Assembly (NCBI GenBank): GCA_903828035.1
Contig: CAIKKV010000510.1
Location: 1 to 7,637, forward strand
Length of the DNA: 7,637 bases
Source of the DNA: an uncultured bacterium
GTDB lineage: Bacteria > Verrucomicrobiota > Kiritimatiellia > CAIKKV01
Reading direction: 5' to 3'
The notes under the pieces were generated by a model. That model made no database searches, was not told the origin of the DNA, and saw only the letters and a program-made list of their open reading frames with translations. Both the position numbers and the translations under genes were made by a program. Shown here piece after piece: positions 1-7,243 of the stretch (position 1 is its first letter; each line of letters begins with the position of its first letter).

Positions 1-584
1 CCCGTGCGGTGAAGCGCCGCGACCAGTTCGATAAAGCCCATAATCAGGAAAAACATCGTCAGCTCCGTGATCCCTTTCCGGAACAGGACGGCATTCACGG
101 ACAGCATCTCGCTCTCCTTGAAATGGGCCCAGGAGGGAATGAACCGCGGGATGCGCGCGGCGTAGGCATCGAACTCCGCCTCAAACATAGCCCGCAACTT
201 CGCCTCTTCATTGCGCACGCTGCGCAAATGCACCAGGGCGAAAAGGGGCATCACCACCAGCGGAATGGCCAGCGTCTGGGTGCGCAGGCAGACTCCCAGC
301 ATGCCGAGAAAACTGAACAGGTACAACGGATTGCGGCACAGGGAAAACGGCCCTTCCGTGACCAGCGACTTGCTCTTCTTCCCCACCAGGTAGCTCAGCG
401 CCCACACCCGCCCCACCACGCCCGCCGCCACCAGCAGCATGCCGGCAAACGAGAAGACCGCCGCCAGCCCGCCCTGGCGCTCGGACCAGATCGACGCCAT
501 AAACACATACGCCACGACGCCGAACGCCCCCAGCGCGCGGGACAGATACATGCGCTTCTTGAAAATCGCTTCAACTAATCTCAT
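1..584 (-). CDS. Membrane methyltransferase, isoprenylcysteine/phospholipid methyltransferase-like (3' end outside window)
   Basis: The minus-strand frame is open from an ATG at 584 to the window edge (194 complete codons), so the C-terminus is missing. Residues 75-96 hold the family signature: LVTEGPF, then R84-N85-P86-L87-Y88, matching the 'GPY..vRxPxY' S-adenosylmethionine-binding region. A second block at residues 126-150 has the paired Glu (E126, E127), F138, Y141 and the ending 'IPRFIP', also typical. Hydrophobic segments lie near residues 16-33, 41-61, 88-120 (probably a hairpin of two) and 174-190, so it is an integral membrane protein. The family methylates prenylcysteines, phospholipids or other lipid-linked acceptors; the substrate here cannot be told. 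It runs on about 45 residues past 'RFIP' with another hydrophobic segment, which is longer than usual. AAGAGG lies 4 bases before the ATG. An 80-base gap with a promoter-like sequence separates it from the fusion kinase. The family call is fairly firm and the substrate is unknown. Confidence 0.85.
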   Translation of the reverse strand, partial: MRLVEAIFKKRMYLSRALGAFGVVAYVFMASIWSERQGGLAAVFSFAGMLLVAAGVVGRVWALSYLVGKKSKSLVTEGPFSLCRNPLYLFSFLGMLGVCLRTQTLAIPLVVMPLFALVHLRSVRNEEAKLRAMFEAEFDAYAARIPRFIPSWAHFKESEMLSVNAVLFRKGITELTMFFLIMGFIELVAALHRT

Positions 585-614
585 GGGGCCTCTTGCTGTA
601 TGAATAAGCCAAAG

Positions 615-644
615 ACAATACCAAACGGGCGCCACCTCTGGCAA
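615..644 (-). promoter_or_regulatory. Possible sigma-70-type promoter before the methyltransferase gene
   Basis: On the minus strand, TTGCCA (639-644, 5 of 6 matches to the -35 consensus) is followed after 18 bases by TATTGT (615-620, 4 of 6 matches to the -10 consensus). A start of transcription near 607 would leave a leader of about 24 bases before the ATG at 584. The GCCA/TGGC arms at 631-642 overlap the -35 box. This was found by eye only, and the consensus of the host is unknown. Confidence 0.3.
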
Positions 645-646
645 TC

Positions 647-667
647 TTCGCTATCCGCTATCCGCTA
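647..667 (-). repeat. Heptamer tandem repeat carrying TAG in three frames at the end of the fusion gene
   Basis: Read on the minus strand, the stop codon of the fusion gene opens a run of TAGCGGA, TAGCGGA, TAGCGAA: two perfect 7-base units and a third with one change. Because 7 is one more than a multiple of three, the successive TAG triplets at 665-667, 658-660 and 651-653 fall in three different reading frames. Any ribosome arriving in any frame would therefore stop within 21 bases. Copy-number change in the repeat would not alter the protein, because the first TAG is already its stop. Confidence 0.85.
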
Positions 668-3562
668 TTTCTTCAGCCGGCGGATCAAATCGGGCAGCGC
701 CTCGTAGCGGGCCAGCCGGACGCCAAACGCCCCGCCGCCGGGATGCGGCTCCACGAACTCCGGATCCGGCGCCAGGCCGAAGCGATTGTAAAACGCCCGC
801 CGGATGAACTCCTTCACCTCAAGCGGATCCGCCTTGTGCGTATCCACATGCACCTGGAAGAAATCGCCCTGCCCCGCCGCGTTCACGCGCACCGCGATCG
901 CGTCGTCCCCGAACGCCCGCCGCAGCATGGCCTCGGCCAGGTCAATCAGCGCCAGCCCGCGGAAGAAGTTGGAGCCGGGCAGCCGGTAAAACTCCGCAGG
1001 CGCCGCCAGCGCCTCGTCGCTCAGGCCGCGGTCCACATCGAACGGCCTTGCCCCGAAGCGCTCCAGCCAGAGCGCCATCCGGGCCGGCCCCGCCGCGCCC
1101 CGCTCCCACTCGCACTCCCGCTCCATCTCCGCGCGAGACGGCAGCCGGGCCGGGTCGAGCTCCACGCAGCGATCGCCCAGCTGCGAATAGTGAACGCTTT
1201 GAATCCACGACTCCGGATGATGAACCAGCCACCCGTTCTTCGCCACCTCGCCGAACAAATAGGCCAGCATGGCCCTCAGCGGCACGCCGCCCTCCGGCTC
1301 GCGCCAGCCGTCGAACAGCGACTCCAGCGCCGTCTCCGCCTTCCGCTCGGCGGCCGGAAGATCCAGCTTCTCGTGGGCGGCCAGCTGGTCGCGATACCAG
1401 CCCCGCTCCGCCATCACCCGCGCCTTCAGCTCCGCGCGCCCGATCCGCAACGGAAGCTGGCGCAGCAGGCCGGCCACCCAGGCCCGGCTCTCCGGACTCA
1501 GCAGCCCCTCCTTCAGCAGGTCCCCCTCGATCCGCTTGAAAAAGCTCGTATCCAGCGGCAGCTGGACCAGCACGGCGGCCATCTCGGCGGCCTTTCCGGT
1601 CAGCTTGCGCCACTCCCCGGCCGTCAGCTTCGGCCCGCTGACCGATTCGGCGAAAAAGCCCCAGGACCAGCGCCACGCCTCCCGATCCCGCTCCACGCTG
1701 AAGGGAAAGAGGATGCGGAACCGCTCCGCCGGCACGGGAAACGTTCCAAGAATGCAGTAGTGATCGCGCGGGTTGGAGGAGATCAGCGCCCCCTGGCCCG
1801 CCCGCCCCTTCTGCTCCGTCGCCTGGTCCAGCGACCCCGCCCGCACGCCGGTTCCGTATTCCGCCTGGCAGGCCAGGTGCACCAGCAGGTCCGCCGGAAT
1901 GCCCAAATCATACAGCGCATTCAGGGCGTTCTTCACCGCCACCGTCAGCGCCGAGGAGCTTGAAAATCCGCCCTTGGGAATGCCGCCCGTGCACACAACC
2001 CGCAGGCCCTTGAAGTTCTCGCGCCCCAGGAACTCCTGTACCCGCAGCCCCAGGTGCCCGGTGCGCAGGGTGCGCATGGAGGCAATGGCGTTCCCCACCA
2101 GCGCAAACGGGCGGCGCATGTTGTTCCCCACCCACAGGGACGCGGGCGGCAGGGGCTGGCTCCGCCGCCGGCGCTCCTCGAGCTCGGCGTCGCTGAAGTA
2201 GCCCAGCGAAAGCAGGAGTGCTTCGCTCATGCGCGTGCCGAACGCCTCGTAGGTGTGCATGTCGGCAATGCCTTCGCCCGGATACATCACCTCCGCGTCG
2301 GACGGCAGGTCGTTGACGCTCTCCCGGTACTTCGGGTCCATGGGATACAGGTGCAGCCGCTGGTCATCCGCCCCCTGCACCAGCATGACAATCTGCTCGT
2401 TGCCCTCCGCCGAGCCCGCGCCGATCGGCATCTGCCAGGCGGGCCCGTAAAAGCGGCCCATATCGGGATGCATGAAGGCCAGGCGCAAGCGCCCGCCCGA
2501 CATGCCGATGCCCACGGGAAGCGCATGGCGGAAGCCGATCTTCTCGCGGGCGATGCCGGCCGCCAGCTCCTCCAGCTGCCGCACGATCGACGCCACCTGC
2601 CCCGGGGGGTGGCCGCTCTCGATGGCGAGGGCCGCCGCCTCCATGCCGTCATCCGCCGACGGCCCGGCCTCGCGGGCGGCCAGCACCTGCTCCAGCAGGG
2701 CCAGGTCCATGGGCTTGGTGACATCCGAGCAGAGCAGGTCGTACTCGGGCTCGGCCGGGCGGGTGGTGATGGTGCGGATCTCGCCGCCCTCGGCGCTGAT
2801 CGCGGCGATCATATCCGTGATGTAATACTGCCCCTGGGCGTTGTCGTTGGCCAGCGCCGCCAGCAGGCGCTTGAGCCGGCGGGCCCGGATCGCGTACAGG
2901 GGGCAGTTGCCCTCGGTCAGGTTGTGCAAGGCCTGGCGCGCCAGCTCGTCCTTTTCGGCGGCGATGTCGTTCTCCTCGATCAGCCGCCTCACGCGGCCGC
3001 TTTCATCGCGCAGCACGCGGCCCTTGCCCTTGTTCTTCGGCGGCTCGTACTGCGCCGTCAGGAAGGTCAGGTCCGCCTCGCGGGGCCCCTCGCGGTGCGC
3101 CTCCCACAGCCGGCGGAACAGGCTTTCGGGCACGATGCGATCCCCCATGGTGATGATCAGCAGCGGATCGCGCTCCTCCAGCCCCGGGGCGCAAAAGGCT
3201 TCATAAGCCGCAAAGGCCGTCCCGCCGGCCGGATTGTCGGAGACCACGTAGAGGTTATCGTCCCCCAGCGCGGCGGCCACCTCCGCATGGCGGTAGCCCA
3301 CCAGCGCAATGACGGGCGCGGGGGAAAACCGTCGGAAGGCGTTGATGGAATGGCGCGCCAGGGGCACGCCCCGGACCCGCTGGATGCACTTGGGCTCCTG
3401 GCCGAACCGCGTGCCCTTCCCGGCGGCGAGAATGACGAGCACCGGAGCCTGGTCGGGAATCCCCGCCGCCCATGCCGGACACGCGGGATTCAGGATCTTC
3501 TGCGAGGACAGCCGCACCGCCTTGGCCAGCGCGCGTGCGGATTGGTGTTCGGGTGAAGCCAT
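665..3562 (-). CDS. Bifunctional GlmU-like nucleotidyltransferase / GHMP-family sugar kinase
   Basis: With the ATG at 3562 the protein has 965 residues. Residues about 40-275 form a GlmU-type nucleotidyltransferase: LAAGKGTRFG (45-54) is the NTP-binding loop, followed by K58, a likely metal-binding Asp in MGDR (D141), N219 in EGNCPLY, and NDNAQGQYYITD (239-250), close to the GlmU 'N..GEYYLTD' segment. After a helical linker, residues about 340-965 form a GHMP kinase of galactokinase type. Motif I is a divergent GRLRLAFMHPD (357-367) that keeps the His and Asp but has Met for Glu. Motif II is GGIPKGGFSSSSAL (526-539), the likely catalytic Asp is D579 in GSLDQ, and motif III is PGGGAFG (941-947). 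The kinase would make a sugar-1-phosphate and the first domain an NDP-sugar, as in the fucose-salvage fusion Fkp; UTP is suggested by the GlmU likeness. The sugar is unknown. No signal peptide is seen, so it is probably cytoplasmic. GAGAGGTG precedes the ATG. A TTG start at 3616 is rejected because it is part of a likely -35 box. Confidence 0.9.
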   Translation of the reverse strand: MASPEHQSARALAKAVRLSSQKILNPACPAWAAGIPDQAPVLVILAAGKGTRFGQEPKCIQRVRGVPLARHSINAFRRFSPAPVIALVGYRHAEVAAALGDDNLYVVSDNPAGGTAFAAYEAFCAPGLEERDPLLIITMGDRIVPESLFRRLWEAHREGPREADLTFLTAQYEPPKNKGKGRVLRDESGRVRRLIEENDIAAEKDELARQALHNLTEGNCPLYAIRARRLKRLLAALANDNAQGQYYITDMIAAISAEGGEIRTITTRPAEPEYDLLCSDVTKPMDLALLEQVLAAREAGPSADDGMEAAALAIESGHPPGQVASIVRQLEELAAGIAREKIGFRHALPVGIGMSGGRLRLAFMHPDMGRFYGPAWQMPIGAGSAEGNEQIVMLVQGADDQRLHLYPMDPKYRESVNDLPSDAEVMYPGEGIADMHTYEAFGTRMSEALLLSLGYFSDAELEERRRRSQPLPPASLWVGNNMRRPFALVGNAIASMRTLRTGHLGLRVQEFLGRENFKGLRVVCTGGIPKGGFSSSSALTVAVKNALNALYDLGIPADLLVHLACQAEYGTGVRAGSLDQATEQKGRAGQGALISSNPRDHYCILGTFPVPAERFRILFPFSVERDREAWRWSWGFFAESVSGPKLTAGEWRKLTGKAAEMAAVLVQLPLDTSFFKRIEGDLLKEGLLSPESRAWVAGLLRQLPLRIGRAELKARVMAERGWYRDQLAAHEKLDLPAAERKAETALESLFDGWREPEGGVPLRAMLAYLFGEVAKNGWLVHHPESWIQSVHYSQLGDRCVELDPARLPSRAEMERECEWERGAAGPARMALWLERFGARPFDVDRGLSDEALAAPAEFYRLPGSNFFRGLALIDLAEAMLRRAFGDDAIAVRVNAAGQGDFFQVHVDTHKADPLEVKEFIRRAFYNRFGLAPDPEFVEPHPGGGAFGVRLARYEALPDLIRRLKK

Positions 3563-3569
3563 GATCGCA

Positions 3570-3574
3570 CCTCT
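3570..3574 (-). promoter_or_regulatory. Ribosome binding site that fixes the start of the fusion gene
   Basis: On the minus strand AGAGG, within GAGAGGTG, lies 7 bases before the ATG at 3562. It differs by one base from the full anti-Shine-Dalgarno match AGGAGGTG. The competing TTG start at 3616 has GAAGG directly abutting it with no spacing, so this site favours the shorter protein. Confidence 0.75.
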
Positions 3575-3587
3575 CGTGTTAAACGTA

Positions 3588-3616
3588 AAAGTAGGCGCGG
3601 CGCGAATAATTGTCAA
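3588..3616 (-). promoter_or_regulatory. Candidate sigma-70-type promoter for the fusion gene
   Basis: On the minus strand a perfect TTGACA (3611-3616) is followed after 17 bases by TACTTT (3588-3593, 3 of 6 matches to TATAAT). The area is AT-rich against a GC-rich background. A transcript starting near 3581 would have a leader of about 20 bases carrying the ribosome binding site before the ATG at 3562. It lies in the 91-base gap after the oxidoreductase gene. The weak -10 box keeps this a candidate. Confidence 0.45.
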
Positions 3617-3653
3617 CCTTCAAGGGCTCAGGAAAAACGCGTCCGCCGTTATC

Positions 3654-4721
3654 CTACCGGGCCCACACCCGGGCGCGGCTCTTCACGGGGCGGCCGGCGG
3701 CCACCGCTTCCTGCGCCAGCAGATACAGGTAATGATCCTGGCAGCCCTCGGCCAGGGGGTAAAACTCTTTCCCGGTCCGGACCGCCGCGTCCATCCGGAT
3801 CAGCATCTCGCCGATCGCGATCTCGTCGTCCATCAATCCCGTCCCCGCCCCGAACGGATTCCGGTAGACCCAGCGGCCGTCGATCCGGTAGCCGAGCAGG
3901 CCGGCCGCATGCAGATCGTCGCCCTCCCCCTCGCTCACCCGCTCCAGGGCCGCCTGCAGCGGGGTCCTGAAATCCCTCAGCCAGGTCACGCGCTCGTTCA
4001 CCAGCTCTCCGCGCTCCCCCCGCACCTGAAGCTGCCCGCCCCGGATCCGGCCGAAATACTGGGCGCCCGTGAAGTCGATCACGCCCATCTTGTCCCCAAA
4101 GTTGAACCCGTAGAAATCGCGCGCCGACGGGACCAGCGCCTCCTTCGCCGGCGGCCCCTGGCGGGTGTCGCCCTGGATCACGGGCGACGTAAACCGGCTG
4201 CCCGTGATGACAGCGTTCTCGAAGCCCAGCCCCAGCAGGCGCCGCATGAGGCTGATGCCGTGATACCCGTGGGAAACCGAGACATAGGCCTCCCGGGGGA
4301 CGCCCAGCCGGCCGTCCCGCGCCACGCGCGCCTGCGCCTGGTGAAGCGGCCGCAGATGCACCTGCTCGGCCACCTGGACCAGCCCCTTGCGGCGCCGGAC
4401 AAAGCGGAACAGCTCCTCCATCCCGGCTAGGTCCGGCGCGGGCGGCGTCTCGCTCAGCACCGGCACGCCCTTCGCCACCAGGGCCTTCACCAGCCCGGGA
4501 TTCACCGCCCACGGCACCGAGGTCACCACGAACCGGGGCTTGGCCGCCCGGAGGAGTGACTCGATGTCCGGATAGGTCTTGACGCCAAACCGGGACTCCA
4601 GCGCCGGATTCCCCGCGCGGCTGACCAGGCCGGCCACCTTGAATCGGGTCGGACACGCCCGCGCCACGCGCAGGTAGAACTCCGCCCGCCAGCCTGTCCC
4701 GATAATTGCAAAAGGAATCAT
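3654..4721 (-). CDS. Gfo/Idh/MocA-family NAD(P)-dependent oxidoreductase, divergent at the catalytic Lys
   Basis: The 355-residue protein has the family's usual length. The N-terminal Rossmann fold opens with FAIIGTGWRAEF (GxGxxx at 8-13), which binds NAD(P). The strand VVTSVPW (65-71) follows, then SETPPAP (90-96), where the family normally has E-K-P: the Lys is Thr92 here. The C-terminal alpha/beta domain starts near residue 120 (VAEQVHL) and carries HGYHGISLMRRLLG (151-164), whose His may serve in catalysis or substrate binding. The family oxidises or reduces sugars, inositols and related polyols, but without the usual Lys the reaction is uncertain. 'GWRAEFYLR' plus 'SETPPAP' recalls, from memory, a distinct subgroup of this superfamily. 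GGAGG lies 4 bases before the ATG. The gene starts 27 bases after orf524 and probably shares its transcript. The fusion sugar kinase downstream makes a sugar-related role plausible but unproven. Confidence 0.9.
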   Translation of the reverse strand: MIPFAIIGTGWRAEFYLRVARACPTRFKVAGLVSRAGNPALESRFGVKTYPDIESLLRAAKPRFVVTSVPWAVNPGLVKALVAKGVPVLSETPPAPDLAGMEELFRFVRRRKGLVQVAEQVHLRPLHQAQARVARDGRLGVPREAYVSVSHGYHGISLMRRLLGLGFENAVITGSRFTSPVIQGDTRQGPPAKEALVPSARDFYGFNFGDKMGVIDFTGAQYFGRIRGGQLQVRGERGELVNERVTWLRDFRTPLQAALERVSEGEGDDLHAAGLLGYRIDGRWVYRNPFGAGTGLMDDEIAIGEMLIRMDAAVRTGKEFYPLAEGCQDHYLYLLAQEAVAAGRPVKSRARVWAR

Positions 4722-4748
4722 GCGCCCTCCCGCTCCCGAGGAAAACGA

Positions 4749-6323
4749 TTATGGCGTCACCCGGTTCGCCGAAATGACGATTTCGGCGCCGGCGGCGCCG
4801 GGCCGGGCCGTCACCTCCACGCGACCCAGGGGCGCCAGCCGCTTCAGCCAGCCCCGCCACTCCGCCAGCCGGACCCGCCCCTGCTCCGCCCCGGGCGACT
4901 CCGAGCCCATATAGACGAGCGACAGGGCCGAAAGGAATTTGCCCACCGTCTGGCTGAACGTCGGCGCATCCAGCCGCAGCGTCGCTCCCACCAGGCCACC
5001 GCCCGTCGCCGAGCGCTCATGCGGAACGTACGGCAGCAGGCCCTCCAGGGCGCCCAGGTGACTCCCCACGATCAGCCAGCCGCCGGCCACCGCATAGGCC
5101 ACCTGCTCCGACGGCGCAAAATCCTTGTACAGCGCGCCCCGCGTTCCCTCCACCGCCGTCACGGCGTAGCCGTAGCAGATCCCCGCCGGCCGCGGCACCA
5201 GGCCGAACGCCTTGATCTTGTTGAACCGGTCCAGGAAGCGCCCGGCCGCGGCCTGCGCCGCCGCCTCGTCCGCCACCGGAATCGCCAGCAGGAACGTCGG
5301 GACTTTCAGGCCCTGGATAAAGGATTCGATTCCGCCGCCGAAGACGCTCCGGATCCGGGCCGCATGCTCGCCCCCGTAAACGGCCACGCCCACCCTCGCC
5401 TGCTCCGTGCCCGCCGCCTCCCGCACCAGGGTGTTCAGCGGGCCAATCCACTCGGCCGCCTGCGCCGCCAGTCCGCTCCGGACCCACGCCCACGGCGCCG
5501 TCATCACGCCCTCGGCCTCGGCCATAAGCCCGGCCAGCACGGCGGGATCCCCGGCCGCCGGCCGCGCCAGGCTCTCCGGCCAGGGCTTCGCCTGCCGCGC
5601 CGTGGCCTGGAAGCGGTCCGCCGTCAGCGTCTCGATCGTCACCTGCCACTCGCCGGCGGCTTCCGAGGCCCGCAGCCAGGCCCGGTCCGCGCAGCCCGTC
5701 TCCGGCCCGGGAACGGGCGCCCGCCGCCGGCCGCTGTCGGCCGTGTCCAGGCAGATCCGCATGGCCGAGAGGGCGTCCGGCGAAATCGCCAGCACCACCA
5801 CGCCTTCGCGGATCCCCAGGGCCAAATGCATCCCTTCGGGAAGGCCCTTGGCCTTCAGCAGCCAGACCGGGTGCGAGGCGTCGCCCCAGGGGCCCGCCAC
5901 CGGCTTGGCGCCCGACAGCCCCATCAGCCAGCGCAGCCGCTGGCCGTACCCGCCCGCCCAGCAGGAGAGGATCCAGGCCGGCTCGCCCGAATACGGCATG
6001 GCCGGCACATAGGCGACAGCCGCCTCGCGCCCGCCCAGCCGCTTGAGCCAGGCTTTCCCGCGCGGCGTCTCCAGCTCCTTGGCGAAATCGTCCAGATCCA
6101 GCCCGCCCGCCGAGGCGGCCGCCCGGATCGCGCCGTTCCGGCTCCAGTCCGGCCAGCGGGCGGCGGGATTGTCATGAACCGATACAAACGCCGCCTGCGC
6201 CGGGATGACGTCGAGCACGGCGCCGGGGCGATAGCGCACATGAAGCGTCCACCAAACCGACACGGCCGCCGCCGCAACCATCAGGCTCCAGAACAACGCG
6301 CGCTTGGCGGCCGGAAGGGTCAT
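4749..6323 (-). CDS. Membrane-anchored protein of unknown function, coupled to pyrD
   Basis: I do not recognise this 524-residue protein. A short basic start (K7, R8) is followed by a hydrophobic stretch at about 9-28 (ALFWSLMVAAAAVSVWW) with no clear signal-peptidase or lipobox Cys site, so it is probably an N-terminal membrane anchor with residues 30-524 outside the cytoplasm. The start of that part (residues 36-51, LDVIPAQAAFVSVHDN) and the alternation of Ala-rich helices with short strands (AGGWLIVGSH at 413-422, VEVTARPG and EIVISANRV near the end) resemble secreted proteins of the DUF3352 kind. That is a resemblance from memory, not a call. No enzyme motif was seen, and the three Cys residues (121, 191, 211) form no motif. 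The ATG at 6323 overlaps the pyrD stop by 4 bases, with GAAGG 8 or so bases upstream, so translation is likely coupled to pyrD. Codon use matches the neighbours and the frame is intact. It is a secure gene of unknown function. Confidence 0.88.
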   Translation of the reverse strand: MTLPAAKRALFWSLMVAAAAVSVWWTLHVRYRPGAVLDVIPAQAAFVSVHDNPAARWPDWSRNGAIRAAASAGGLDLDDFAKELETPRGKAWLKRLGGREAAVAYVPAMPYSGEPAWILSCWAGGYGQRLRWLMGLSGAKPVAGPWGDASHPVWLLKAKGLPEGMHLALGIREGVVVLAISPDALSAMRICLDTADSGRRRAPVPGPETGCADRAWLRASEAAGEWQVTIETLTADRFQATARQAKPWPESLARPAAGDPAVLAGLMAEAEGVMTAPWAWVRSGLAAQAAEWIGPLNTLVREAAGTEQARVGVAVYGGEHAARIRSVFGGGIESFIQGLKVPTFLLAIPVADEAAAQAAAGRFLDRFNKIKAFGLVPRPAGICYGYAVTAVEGTRGALYKDFAPSEQVAYAVAGGWLIVGSHLGALEGLLPYVPHERSATGGGLVGATLRLDAPTFSQTVGKFLSALSLVYMGSESPGAEQGRVRLAEWRGWLKRLAPLGRVEVTARPGAAGAEIVISANRVTP

Positions 6324-7243
6324 GAGCCGACCTTCACGGTTCCCACCAGCTCCGAAACCGAGTCCAGCTTCTTGCGGACCAGATAGGCCCGGATCCCGTC
6401 CGCGACGCGCAGGGCCGTGGCCGGATCGGTGAAATTGGCGGTGCCCACGGCCACGGCCCGCGCGCCGGCGATCAGGAACTCGATCGCCTCCGCGGCCTCC
6501 CGGATGCCGCCCATGCCGATGATCGGAATCTTCACGGCCTTGGCCGCCTCGTAGACCAGCTTCACGGCAATCGGGTGAATGGCCGGCCCCGAAAGCCCGC
6601 CGGTCACATTCGCCAGCACCGGCCGCCGCGTTTCAATATCGATCACCATGGCGGGATAGGTGTTCATGAGCGACAGGGCATCCGCGCCGCCCGCCTCCGC
6701 CATCCGCGCGAAATCGGCGATGCGCGTGACATTGGGCGACAGCTTCACGATCAGCGTGCGGGTGGTCTGCTTGCGCACGAGATCCACCACGCGCTCCAGC
6801 ATCAGGGGATCGGTGCCAAAGGCAATGCCCCCCTCCTTGATGTTCGGGCAGGAGACGTTCAGCTCCAGGCCGGCCACGCCGTCCGCCTTTTCGAACAGGG
6901 CGGCAATCTGCCCATACTCCTCCAGCGTGCGCCCCCAGATATTGACGATCACCGGAACCGTGAGGGTCCGGAGAAAGGGCATATACGTCTTCATGAACCC
7001 GTTGAAGCCGGGATTCTGCAGGCCGATGGCATTCACCAGGCCGCCCGGCACCTCGACCATGCGGGGGGGCCGGTTGCCTTCCCACGGCTCCACGCTGACG
7101 CCTTTGACGACCAGCGCGCCCAGCTGCTCAACGTCGATAAACTCGGCATACTCGGGGCCATAGCCGAAGGTTCCCGACGCCACCATCACCGGATTCTTCA
7201 TCGAAATCCGGCCGATCATCGTTTCCAGGCGGGGTTGACTCAT
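6320..7243 (-). CDS. pyrD: Dihydroorotate dehydrogenase, class 1B catalytic subunit
   Basis: This subunit oxidises dihydroorotate to orotate, the fourth step of de novo pyrimidine synthesis, in the cytoplasm; with PyrK it passes electrons to NAD. The 307-residue length is normal for class 1B. The FMN barrel shows MVASGTFGYG (20-29), VVKGVS with K47, VNAIGLQNPG (70-79), and the active-site block ELNVSCPN (127-134), in which C132 is the catalytic base that marks class 1 enzymes (class 2 uses Ser). It continues with K167 in VKLSPN, N194-T195, GGLSGPAI (215-222), IGMGGI (242-247) and the FMN-phosphate segment AVAVGTANF (263-271). The start is the ATG at 7243: GGGAGGG lies about 10 bases upstream and the ATG overlaps the pyrK stop as ATGA. 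A TTG at 7261 would add six residues (MGGRRV) that match no expected sequence. All key residues are present. Confidence 0.97.
   Translation of the reverse strand: MSQPRLETMIGRISMKNPVMVASGTFGYGPEYAEFIDVEQLGALVVKGVSVEPWEGNRPPRMVEVPGGLVNAIGLQNPGFNGFMKTYMPFLRTLTVPVIVNIWGRTLEEYGQIAALFEKADGVAGLELNVSCPNIKEGGIAFGTDPLMLERVVDLVRKQTTRTLIVKLSPNVTRIADFARMAEAGGADALSLMNTYPAMVIDIETRRPVLANVTGGLSGPAIHPIAVKLVYEAAKAVKIPIIGMGGIREAAEAIEFLIAGARAVAVGTANFTDPATALRVADGIRAYLVRKKLDSVSELVGTVKVGS

Noticed and set aside
208..405. A 65-codon minus-strand frame
   Set aside because: It overlaps the methyltransferase gene in another frame, and the methyltransferase frame carries clear family motifs across the same bases.
631..642. 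GCCA/TGGC inverted repeat after the fusion gene
   Set aside because: A four-pair stem without a following T run; it more likely coincides with the -35 region.
743..1963. A 406-codon open frame on the plus strand, and similar long plus-strand frames at 2054-3556, 5019-6386 and 6575-7477
   Set aside because: They lie entirely or mostly opposite strong minus-strand genes, are rich in Arg, Pro, His and Gln as antisense GC-rich frames are, and show no recognisable domain.
3633..3656. Possible terminator after the oxidoreductase stop (AACG/CGTT arms followed by a run of T on the minus strand)
   Set aside because: The stem is only about four pairs with a seven-base loop, too weak to claim.
4786..4800. 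GGCGCC-GGC-GGCGCC inverted repeat
   Set aside because: It lies inside the 3' coding end of the unknown protein, encodes ordinary Gly/Ala codons, has no T run, and is expected by chance at this GC content.
7063..7069. Run of seven G (C on the coding strand) in pyrD, a possible slippage site
   Set aside because: It encodes the conserved NRPPR segment in the correct frame and the gene is intact, so no frameshift or phase switch is indicated.
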